Shown piece by piece: positions 1 to 8,216 of a stretch of DNA of 64,000 bases. The stretch covers positions 13,002,568 through 13,066,567 of the forward strand of contig CM020618.1 of NCBI GenBank assembly GCA_009829735.1. The letters are read 5' to 3'. The position numbers were made by a program, and so were the translations under genes. Below the pieces are notes generated by a model. That model was not told the DNA's origin, made no database searches, and worked only from the letters and a program-made list of their open reading frames with translations. Position 1 is the first letter of the stretch, and each line of letters opens with the position of its first letter. Source of the stretch: Pyropia yezoensis. Its lineage: Eukaryota; Rhodophyta; Bangiophyceae; Bangiales; Bangiaceae.

Positions 1-2091
1 ACCACTCCAGTACTGGCGTTACCCAAGCGGGAGGGCCAGTTTGTTCTGGAGACTGATGCCTGTGGCGTCCAGGTGGGGTGCTCTCTACTTCAGCAGCAAC
101 CTGATGGGCACTTTCTCCCGATAGGCTACTGCAGTCGCGTCTTGACTCCAGCTGAGAAGAACTATTCCACGACCGAGCGCGAGTGCTTGGCAGTCGTCTG
201 GGCTTGCTTCCTGTTACGTCCATATCTTGAAGGACAAGAGTTCCTCATCCGGACGGACCACGCCAGCCTAAGGTGGCTGCTATGTATGGACAGCAGTCAA
301 GGAAGGGTCGCCCGGTGGCGCCTACGCCTTTCGGAGTTCAAGTACAAGGTGTGCACCAGAGCAGGGAGGGAGCACCACTGCGCCGACACCATGTCCCGGC
401 TGGAGACTCCTGCAGCCGATACCGGTCCTATCCCGGAGGAAATACCTTGCTTCATCCTCCCGAATGTTGGACGTGGCTGGCATGCTCCCCTGTATGAGAC
501 ACCTGAAGCTCATCAACCGGTGACCATTCACCGGATGCTGGAGGCACAACTGACGGATCCTCAATGCTTGGAGCTTCGCCACCAAATGGACCTGAACTGG
601 AACAGTCGTTTCTCCGAGTCTACGGACGGACTCCTGGTACGGGTGTCACCCTTCGATGGGGCAACTCAAGTCTACGTACCCCGAAGTCTGCGAGCTGACA
701 TCCTACGCCTGGAGCACTCGTCTCCCCAGGCCGGACATCCTGGCATCAATCGGATGTATGCTTCAATGCGACGACACTATTCCTGGGAAACCATGGCCAG
801 TGACGTCCATAAGCACCTGGAGGCTTGTGTTTCGTGTGCAAGGAACCGGTTGTCCCAGAGGAAGAAGACTTCTAAGCTACGCCTATTCCCTGCGGCGGAG
901 CCCTTTGCAAGCTTAAGCATGGACATCCTGGGGCCCCTACCTGAAACATCCAGCAGCAACATATACCTCCTCATCATTTGTGACCGGTTCTCCAAGTTCA
1001 CTCGAGCAATCCCGCTGAGGACCATTACGGCTCTGGATGTCACGTCAGCCTTCTGCGAGTACTGGATAGCTGCCTACGGCCCTCCAGACTTCATCTTAAC
1101 AGAGAATGGCCCCCAGTTTGCATCCCTGTTCTTCCAAGGAGTCTGTGACCTGATGGGCATCAAGAACTTGTTCACCACGACGTACCACCCTCAAACGAAC
1201 GGCCAGGTGGAACGATTCAACCGGACCCTAGTGGATATGCTACGGCACTACGTGGAGGAGCACCAAGAAGACTAGGATGAGCTCCTGGCTGTCCTCACTC
1301 TAGCCTACAACTCCCGAGTTCACCGGACAACGGGGGTTGCTCCACTCGACTTCGTCACCCCAAGGCGGCTGACCAATTTCTCCCTGGAAAGAATACCAGA
1401 CGGTCTCCAGCCTGCACTGAAGTCAGGTCCCAAGGCAAAGGATGAGTTCCTGGAACAACTGAAGCTCCTGCTCCCCAGAGTCAAGGAGTCAATATCGAAG
1501 ACCCAGGAGCGATACAAGCGGGGCTATGAAAACGGCGTTCGGGAAAAGAACAAGGAACTGGGTGGTGGCGACTGGGTTTTTGTGGACAACCATAGCAAGA
1601 CCCGGGGGAAGCTGGACTCTAAGACGGATGGACCTTATGAGATCCTGAATACGGACGGTTGGACCTTTCTTCTAGACGTGGATGGCTCCCCGTACCGCGT
1701 GAGCAGCGACCATGTCACCCGAGCTCCACCGCCAAGCGAACGGGACTTGACCCGGCGCAAGCGGGCCGCAGTACCCTGGCTATCCCAAGAAGAAGGTCGG
1801 GAATATGTCTACGTCAAGTTTGTCGACCATGCCTGGAGAGACGGGCGCTTGTACCTGCGAGTACGCTGGTTCGGTTTTAACCCGGCAGATGATACCTGGG
1901 AACCCTCGAACCGGCTACCCATCGCGGATGTCTGTGCCTACACGCGACGGAACGGGATTGAGGGCACTCCAGTGGCCAGAGCCGGCAAGATTCTGGAGTC
2001 GGACTCGGAGGAGGACCAAGAGGATGGGGCCAACCAAGACCCTCGGGACGAGCCGAGCTCATCCGCAACGGATGCGGAACAAGAGGATTGA
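1..2091 (+). pseudogene. Ty3/gypsy chromovirus pol, 3' half, broken
   Basis: This reads as the RNase H, integrase and chromodomain part of a gypsy polyprotein that begins before the window. Frame 1 is open from base 1. RNase H spans about 1-400 (motif VLETDACG at its start), the H2C2 zinc-binding region about 715-850, and the integrase core about 905-1275. The first catalytic Asp is at 922-924 and the Glu at 1210-1212. At 1102-1104 the usual second Asp of the DDE triad is Glu (TENGPQF), which should impair catalysis. A TAG at 1273-1275 interrupts the frame where the family normally has a conserved Trp before DELL. The same frame then continues open to 2091 without a shift. A chromodomain lies at about 1800-1960 (VRWFGF, DDTWEP). 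The tail is acidic. Domain order and chromodomain place it with chromoviruses. The copy is probably inactive. The 5' part lies outside the window. Confidence 0.93.
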
Positions 2092-2236
2092 GAAGAAGGG
2101 AACGGGTATATCTCGGAGAACACGCAATACAAGCAAGGAACAATCAAGGAAAACAAGCACCCGCTCGGGCAACCCTTCTCTCCGCCTCTTCCCTCCTCGC
2201 TTCTCCCAAGACCCTCACCCTCCTTGCCTCCAACTA

Positions 2237-4381
2237 CTACTCCCGGCGCAGACGCTGAGCCGCGGGAGTGACCTCCAGCGCTGCTTCCGCGGCACGACGG
2301 GAACCGGAGGAAGGCGGGATGACGTAGTGCGTTGGGCGCGGTGCATCCCGGTATGACGCCATCGGAGTAGTACCGGTAGTTGCCGGGGGCTCCCGCTCAT
2401 CCAGATATGCCTGTCGGCGCCCCTGGAAGCCAGTGAAGGTCTCAGACCACTGCTGGGCCAAGCCATGCCGCGTCAAAGTCGCCAGAAGTTCGCCAACCAC
2501 CGGGCTGCTCGACATCTGGCCGCTGTCCGCGCAAGCAAACACCCGGTCAACCACGTTGTTCAAGACGCTGGCGTAAGTGCCCAGCACCAGGGAAGACCCG
2601 ACGCCCCCAACCTGCACCGGAAGACGACCGAGCTGGTCTTCAATCATACCGACGTCGTACTGGTCGCATGTCGGGCCACCTTTGTTCAGGTACCAGTCAG
2701 GCACCCGGAAGCGGGTAAGGCGCAGAGTCGGCGCCGGGATCTCGAACCGCCCCGAGGATGCCACTACCGGACGGTCCACAACAGCCCCAGAAACCGGAGT
2801 CCCCAACTCCAGCGGAGGCACAGGGCCGCCAACGTTTGAAGAAGGCGCCCGAGGCAGAGCGGCCGGAGTAGTCGGCGACCGCGCAGCCACCCCCAGACTC
2901 GCTGCAGACAAGCGTGGTGCCGGAGGAGCTTGAAGCACCGGCACAGACGGAGCGGAACGCAAACGCGCCGGCGACGGTCCAGGCGAAGCCACCGGGACGA
3001 CAGGTGCAACAGGAGCAAGCGGAATCGCCGCAGACGCCCGACCGACCGCCGCGGCCCATCCCGACTCTTGCACCGGCGGCCAAGTTGGCAGAAGATCGAG
3101 GGCGACCGGAGCAGGAAAGCTGCCTAGCTGCGACCACGCCGGAAGCGGTGTCGCTAACTGCACCTTGGCCGGAGAAGACTGGTAGACCACCTGCACCCAA
3201 CCGGAGCCATCCCGACGCGGGCTGGTCTGGTCGGCAATCGCGTTCAAGGAGCTCCGGTCATGCACCGGCAGCCGACGCCGAAAGTCAATCACCGCCTGGA
3301 AGAGCTCCTTGTACTCCTCGTCCTGGCTGCACAGGAAGTCGACGGTCAACTTGTCGACAATCCAGACCATCAGGAGGTCAGGGAGAAACCAAAGCCTGTT
3401 GGACACCAAGACCTCGTGAAGCCAGTGGTTGGCCGCCAAGACTGTCATCTCGGACGTGTACATCATGTACGGGATCGAGTGGAAGAAGCCCTTGATCGAC
3501 GCCTGGGTCAAGGCGTCCAAGAAGTACCAGGTGAAGGGGATGCTGGAAGGAGCAAACCCGACCGGGATCTCGATTTCCTGCTGCTGCGGGATGACCTTGG
3601 GGTAGTACGCCGCCCGGTTAGCCTTGTCCAGCTTCCAGAACTCCTGATGGTTGCAGCTCACGAGGAAGTCACGCTGACGGCCGCGTCGCTCACCTTGCTC
3701 CCGTGCCGGCGACAACTTGGAGTATTTTCGGGTCAGGAAAGGCGGCTCCAGGGCGACCATGCTCGAATGGGGGTCGCAGTTCAGGCTCCCCGACCTCTTG
3801 AGCGCCTCGTCCCAGACCTTGAGCGCCCGGTGGACGCACCCTTCCTCCTCTGGCCACCGGAGAACGGACGCGGACACGCGACGCTCGCTCAAGGGTAGAT
3901 CCAGCACCAGCGCGAAGGGGAGATCCTCCAGGCAAGCAACCCAAGAGGAACCCGAGAAGCTCTGGGAGCGGTCTTGTGCCAGGCGCATCTGGTCCGCCGT
4001 ATGAAGACGAGTCTTGTCCATCTCGGTCAAGACCCCGCGCTGGAGTTCCTTGCGCCAGATGTCCAAGTAGTCCTGTTGGCACTGGGCCGCGCTGGCGTTG
4101 CCGACCACCGTGGAGAAGCGCCGGCCCGCCAGAGGGTCCTGCCCAAGAAGCATCTCCGGGAGACCCACCGGGGGGGTCTCGACCGGCTGCAACGCAGAAG
4201 CCGGGGGAACCCGATCCGTCCCCGCCATGGCAACCGACACCGACACCCGAGGAACCGGAGGCAGGAGAGGGGCGCGACTACCCGAGTTCTCCTCCGCAAC
4301 ACTCGCCGCCGGAACCACGGGCCCAGCTTGGATCTCGGAACTGGACATGACGTCCAGACTCCGGGGGAACGAGAGGGCCAA
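2237..4381 (-). CDS. Unknown 714-residue protein, antisense to gypsy pol direction
   Basis: This long open frame encodes a protein I do not recognise. The N-terminal 90 residues are low complexity. Residues of about 190-400 look like a folded domain, with Trp, Tyr and Leu spaced as in helices (SIPFTWYFLDAL, NHWLHEVLVSNRLWFLP). A Pro/Ala/Val-rich linker follows. A second conserved-looking block of about residues 565-680 contains TRFRVPDWYLNKGG. No zinc knuckle, protease or reverse transcriptase motif is present. The ATG at 4381 is used here; the Met 11 codons later (4348) is equally possible. The frame is anti-parallel to the gypsy pol that ends 145 bp away, and an 11-G purine tract lies just beyond its start. 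It may therefore be an antisense frame carried by that element. Alternatively it is a host gene next to an insertion. Confidence 0.55.
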   Translation of the reverse strand: MALSFPRSLDVMSSSEIQAGPVVPAASVAEENSGSRAPLLPPVPRVSVSVAMAGTDRVPPASALQPVETPPVGLPEMLLGQDPLAGRRFSTVVGNASAAQCQQDYLDIWRKELQRGVLTEMDKTRLHTADQMRLAQDRSQSFSGSSWVACLEDLPFALVLDLPLSERRVSASVLRWPEEEGCVHRALKVWDEALKRSGSLNCDPHSSMVALEPPFLTRKYSKLSPAREQGERRGRQRDFLVSCNHQEFWKLDKANRAAYYPKVIPQQQEIEIPVGFAPSSIPFTWYFLDALTQASIKGFFHSIPYMMYTSEMTVLAANHWLHEVLVSNRLWFLPDLLMVWIVDKLTVDFLCSQDEEYKELFQAVIDFRRRLPVHDRSSLNAIADQTSPRRDGSGWVQVVYQSSPAKVQLATPLPAWSQLGSFPAPVALDLLPTWPPVQESGWAAAVGRASAAIPLAPVAPVVPVASPGPSPARLRSAPSVPVLQAPPAPRLSAASLGVAARSPTTPAALPRAPSSNVGGPVPPLELGTPVSGAVVDRPVVASSGRFEIPAPTLRLTRFRVPDWYLNKGGPTCDQYDVGMIEDQLGRLPVQVGGVGSSLVLGTYASVLNNVVDRVFACADSGQMSSSPVVGELLATLTRHGLAQQWSETFTGFQGRRQAYLDEREPPATTGTTPMASYRDAPRPTHYVIPPSSGSRRAAEAALEVTPAAQRLRRE

Positions 4382-4383
4382 GG

Positions 4384-4406
4384 TGAAGGAGAAAGGGGGG
4401 GGGGAC
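4384..4406 (+). other. Candidate polypurine tract
   Basis: A purine-only run (gaaggagaaagggggggggg and neighbours) lies downstream of gypsy pol on the plus strand. Such a tract normally primes plus-strand DNA synthesis just before a 3' LTR. The 3' LTR itself cannot be delimited because its partner would lie left of the window. Confidence 0.3.
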
Positions 4407-4782
4407 AGAATCGGAGCAGGTGATCGTGACCGGGGTGAAGACGCTCGACCTCGGCACCGGTGTGGACGTGCTCGAGGCTGTGCACGGTGGCACCTGGTTC
4501 GGCCCGAGGACGTGCCGGACTAGGGAGGGAGCTATGTAGCATCCCTGGCCCCGACTTGGCGCCGACCCGGGACTACAACCTGAGGGCACCAGGTGCCAGA
4601 ACACGCCCGCCGTGTGGTGATGGTTGGCGGCCGTGGCCCGTGCCCGGCACTGGGATGCGGTGGACTACGCTATCCACACGTGAGAGAGGGACTGCTGATG
4701 GGTTTTTGCATACTTGTGAGGGACTTGATTTGAGAGAAATTGAGTGTGAGATTAGTGAGTGGGAATAGAATTAGTAGTGATA

Positions 4783-4824
4783 GTGGCCCCCGACCTGACG
4801 AGGTTAGACTCGGGTCGGGGCCAC
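4783..4824. terminator. Strong hairpin 18 bp past a stop codon
   Basis: The arms GTGGCCCCCGACC (4783-4795) and GGTCGGGGCCAC (4813-4824) are inverted repeats with one extra C, separated by a 17-nt loop. In the minus orientation the hairpin follows the stop of the 961-codon frame at once. It could shape the 3' end of that transcript. Eukaryotes do not normally terminate this way, so the role is unproven; it could equally mark an element end. Confidence 0.35.
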
Positions 4825-4841
4825 TCGGGGTTATGGGGGGG

Positions 4842-7412
4842 CTACCTGGCCAACGTGCCGAGGCTCCCCCAGATGCACATTAAGAGGGACAGCGAGGCGC
4901 CCTTGGCCCGCGCCCTCAGGAAAAAGACAACTGCGCGTTTGCTTTCCTCTTCCCCGTGTGCACTACCGTGCGTATCTGTTTGCTCTGCGAGCAGGCACGT
5001 GAGGCAACATGCATACCATTTTCGTAGTTCCCCTCTTTGTGTTACCTGCCCCTTTCCCCCGAGGGATATTGACACGTGTCTGAAAGGATCGAGTTTTATA
5101 CCATTCTTGATTGTTACTGCGAGGCGCTCTTTGAACGGTGACGAGGATAAAATCTGCTCGACCTTGGATACAGCGCGGCCGTGCACGGCAAGCTTGTTGA
5201 GCACCATCCGCAAGGCACTGTACGTCATCTTTGCGGGGACTTTGAAGGCTGCCTTCGACAAGAATTCTGCTTTCTTGTCAAGAGCTGCCGACAGCTTGTC
5301 ACAGTCGGAAGAAGAGAGGGAGGTGGCTCTCATGACATCTGCCGTTGCCGCTTCCGGCGCGACTCCGAGCTTCTCTGGCAGGACAGAGTGTACCCACCAC
5401 AGGATACACACGTAGATGTCGGCCTTGTTGGCAGTGACGTTCTCACTCTTGGCCGCCTTCTCCAGGATCACGGCCGTCGGCTCACCGCAAGCGGCGGCGG
5501 CCACCTCCACCCGCCCCTGCGCGACGCCGTGCAGCCTCTTCACAGCGTGCGATCCAAAGATGCCCGGCTCACGGGCTGACACGTGAGCGAGGCGCAAGAT
5601 GTACGTGATCTGGGAAAACAAAGGAGCAGTCACCATTGTGTCGCTCAGGAACTCTGCCTCCAAGAACAGGCCGTGCACGAGGGGGATGAATGACAGCTTC
5701 GCAGATTGAGTCGGCGCATCAAGCGTATCCGGGTCACGCGCGTTCGAGGTAAGCGCAGAACCACCTCCAAAACTTTGACCAGGAGTGGACGGAAGCGTGG
5801 ACTCCTCCGTCAGCCGCTCAATAGCTCGAGCACTCCCACGCTTGGGCCGCTTGTTACTGGGAAGAGTTGTCTCAGGTTGACTAGAGCGAGCGCGCGCTAT
5901 TGCCCCTGTTCTCGCTCGCTCAAGACCCACCAGCGTGTTCTCCATTCTCGTTAGCTGCACCGTCTGCGAGTATGCCGCTGACTGCTGCACGCCTCCCAAG
6001 CTCGCAACAGCCGAGTGCAGAACCTCCAGACCGGAAGACACCGCAGACTCCTGCCGCTGTGTCAGCACGTCGCGCTCGTGGAGCCTCCGTGCCAGTTGGA
6101 AGGCAAACTGTGCTGGACTAGCCGTGCCCGTGTCCCCTCCACGTGACCCCTCAGGACAGAACGATGACATCGAAGGGGTGGAGAACCGAAGGGCCGTCGG
6201 CGTTCGCTGTCCATGAGAAGGTCGCACGGAGCCGCCAGAGCAAGGAGGCGTTGGCATTGGTAGCGCAGGCGGCCGCGGTGGTAGAGGAGACGGGGAAGAA
6301 TTCGGCAGTTCACCGCGGTCACTCGGCCGGTTCTCAGAGGGCGCAGCAGTCAACGTTGCCGAAAACGGGCCTACGGCTGTGGGGGGAGAGGCTCCAGATG
6401 ACAAATCGGGGACCCAAGACAGACGGGGGGGGTCCTGAGATATCATCGATGGCGCCTTAACTGATGCTGGCACAGACGCGCCGTGGGCAATGGCCGCCTG
6501 GAACGGGAGCATGTGCGACCTGCCCACCAGGGCATCCTTGCAGACGTGCTTGGCGAGCAGCTGCACACGGGCGAACCACACACTGCGCGTTGACAGGTTG
6601 AACGCCACGAGCCTGGAGCGCAAAACGGCCTTAGACGCATTCGCATCAACGGGAAGAGCCCGCTCCTCGCACAGGGAAAGCATCTCCAAACGATGTGTGT
6701 CAGGGCTTTGGAGGAGCGCGAGGGACACAGACGCCAGGTAGGGGCACACTGCGGGGACAGATACACCGGTGCCATCCATCTCCGTCCACGTGTCCATGGA
6801 GTCCTTCATGTACTCCTCCATCCCATCCGGTGTGACACGGCTCCCGTCACGTGCAGTCCTCGTGTTGATAGCCGGTGTGCCCCGAGCCGCAGCAGCTCGG
6901 CCTGCGTCAGGACGAGCCCTAACTGGCCGGGGCGCAGCACGTACGAGAGTAGAGGGAAGGCCGCTTGTCGACGGGATAGGTGCAATTTGATAGGGAGTCG
7001 GGTCATCCAGTGGAAGGACAGCTTCCCCAAGCTGGGAAACACGACTCGCAAGAGGCGCCACAACACCGGTGCGGGGGGGTGCGCGGCGAGGAAGTACGGT
7101 CCGCCCGCGAGGGGGTCGGCCAGCTCCATCAGGGGTCCTACCTCTACGAGTGTTGGAGGGCGCGCGAGGAGGAGGAACAGCCCGTCCAAGAGGGCGTCCG
7201 GCGGCTGCAGGAGAGGTAGCGTTGCCACCATCGCCGCTGCGAGAGGGAGGGGCGGCACTGGGAAGAGTACTTACACGGGCTGCTGCGGGAATGCAAGGTG
7301 GGTTACGGCTTCGAGTCGGCGCGGAACCGTCAATAGGAGCGCCGGGTGCGACAGGGACGACAGGGACTTCCAGGCCGGCAGTGCGAGCAGAGCGTCGGAC
7401 CCCCCGCGCCAT
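4842..7412 (-). CDS. Unknown protein with SAP-like motif
   Basis: The frame is open back to 7727 (961 codons). The ATG at 7412 is preferred because the protein then begins MARGVRRSARTAG and the upstream part is low complexity. The first 190 residues are Pro/Arg/Ala-rich and disordered. About 60 residues later comes a block resembling a SAP DNA-binding motif (LEMLSLCEERALPV, then SKAVLRSRL). A second disordered stretch follows, then a basic patch (NKRPKRGSARA). The C-terminal 270 residues look folded and helical (LVHGLFLEAEF, ADIYVCILWWVHSVLPEKLG). Short introns near the 3' end are possible: the last about 60 codons are poorer in GC and include candidate GT and AG sites. The function is unknown. 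Its position between two retrotransposons and beside another orphan frame suggests it may belong to a mobile element, but no transposase signature is visible. Confidence 0.5.
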   Translation of the reverse strand: MARGVRRSARTAGLEVPVVPVAPGAPIDGSAPTRSRNPPCIPAAARVSTLPSAAPPSRSGDGGNATSPAAAGRPLGRAVPPPRAPSNTRRGRTPDGAGRPPRGRTVLPRRAPPRTGVVAPLASRVSQLGEAVLPLDDPTPYQIAPIPSTSGLPSTLVRAAPRPVRARPDAGRAAAARGTPAINTRTARDGSRVTPDGMEEYMKDSMDTWTEMDGTGVSVPAVCPYLASVSLALLQSPDTHRLEMLSLCEERALPVDANASKAVLRSRLVAFNLSTRSVWFARVQLLAKHVCKDALVGRSHMLPFQAAIAHGASVPASVKAPSMISQDPPRLSWVPDLSSGASPPTAVGPFSATLTAAPSENRPSDRGELPNSSPSPLPPRPPALPMPTPPCSGGSVRPSHGQRTPTALRFSTPSMSSFCPEGSRGGDTGTASPAQFAFQLARRLHERDVLTQRQESAVSSGLEVLHSAVASLGGVQQSAAYSQTVQLTRMENTLVGLERARTGAIARARSSQPETTLPSNKRPKRGSARAIERLTEESTLPSTPGQSFGGGSALTSNARDPDTLDAPTQSAKLSFIPLVHGLFLEAEFLSDTMVTAPLFSQITYILRLAHVSAREPGIFGSHAVKRLHGVAQGRVEVAAAACGEPTAVILEKAAKSENVTANKADIYVCILWWVHSVLPEKLGVAPEAATADVMRATSLSSSDCDKLSAALDKKAEFLSKAAFKVPAKMTYSALRMVLNKLAVHGRAVSKVEQILSSSPFKERLAVTIKNGIKLDPFRHVSISLGGKGQVTQRGELRKWYACCLTCLLAEQTDTHGSAHGEEESKRAVVFFLRARAKGASLSLLMCIWGSLGTLAR

Positions 7413-7909
7413 AGCTTCACGAGCCGCGTGGGCAAAGTAGGATGCCACAAGCGGCGTGGACAAGGAGAGGGACCACCCAGGCGAGAGCAACGATGGTGAG
7501 TGCCGCAGTCCGGGTGAGCTGAGGGAGCACCCAGACGAGAGCGAGGATGGAGCGCGGCGCACGCCGGTGACGGCCGCGACTAGCACGCGGAACGGTCGAG
7601 ACGGCCATCCTGGCGTCCTTGCGTACAACTTCCCGCCACACAAGCTGTCCGAGGATTGCAGGATGGGATGGGATGGGTTTCGTTTCTCTGTGCTGTTCGT
7701 AGTGGCATCAAAAGGACAAGGGCTCATTTCTGGTGGGGACTCCTATTACACTGGCACAGTACTGTCAACTGAGTCCGGATCCGATCCGGGATGAGACGAG
7801 CCAATGGGATCGCCAATCCCGGGTCTGGCGAAGCCAGCGGTCAGCCCTTCAGGCAGGGCAGGTGGGGCCGTGGGGGCGGTGCGGGGGGACAGCCTACCAG
7901 GCGGCCGCC

Positions 7910-7914
7910 GCGCC
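7910..7914 (+). repeat. Target site duplication, left copy
   Basis: GCGCC immediately before the 5' LTR is repeated exactly at 14372-14376 after the 3' LTR. This is the 5-bp duplication expected from copia integrase. Confidence 0.85.
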
Positions 7915-8033
7915 TGTGAATTGGGACTGTAATTGTCCACCGCCGCCGGTGGGCGCCAGTGTGTTATAGAGAGATCTGCCCGGACGGACGGGTCATTGAG
8001 GATCGGTAGGAAGATAGAGCACCGTTTCTCACA
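7915..8033 (+). repeat. 5' LTR of copia element
   Basis: This 119-bp repeat begins TG and ends CA. It contains an internal palindrome, CCACCGCCGCCGGTGGG, at about positions 23-39 of the LTR, where the 3' copy begins CCCACC. About 90% identity to 14253-14371. For an autonomous-type copia element this is a very short LTR. Confidence 0.95.
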
Positions 8034-8044
8034 TGGTAGCTTCC
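8034..8044 (+). other. Primer-binding site candidate
   Basis: TGGTAGCTTCC starts at the first base after the LTR. TGG is complementary to the CCA end of a tRNA, and the position is canonical. The tRNA cannot be named from this sequence. Confidence 0.6.
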
Positions 8045-8216
8045 TCACTCTCTGCTGCTCTTTCTTCCTCAGGCGGTCCGCTGGGAGCGGTCCGTATTGA
8101 GCACCTAGGGGTGCTGTTGCCGTGCCTGGGGTGCCCGGCGGTTCTTGTTCGGTTCTACACGTGCCTTCCTGCTGTTTCCCCCCCCCTCCTTCCTCCTGAT
8201 CTCCCTCCCGGCTGCC

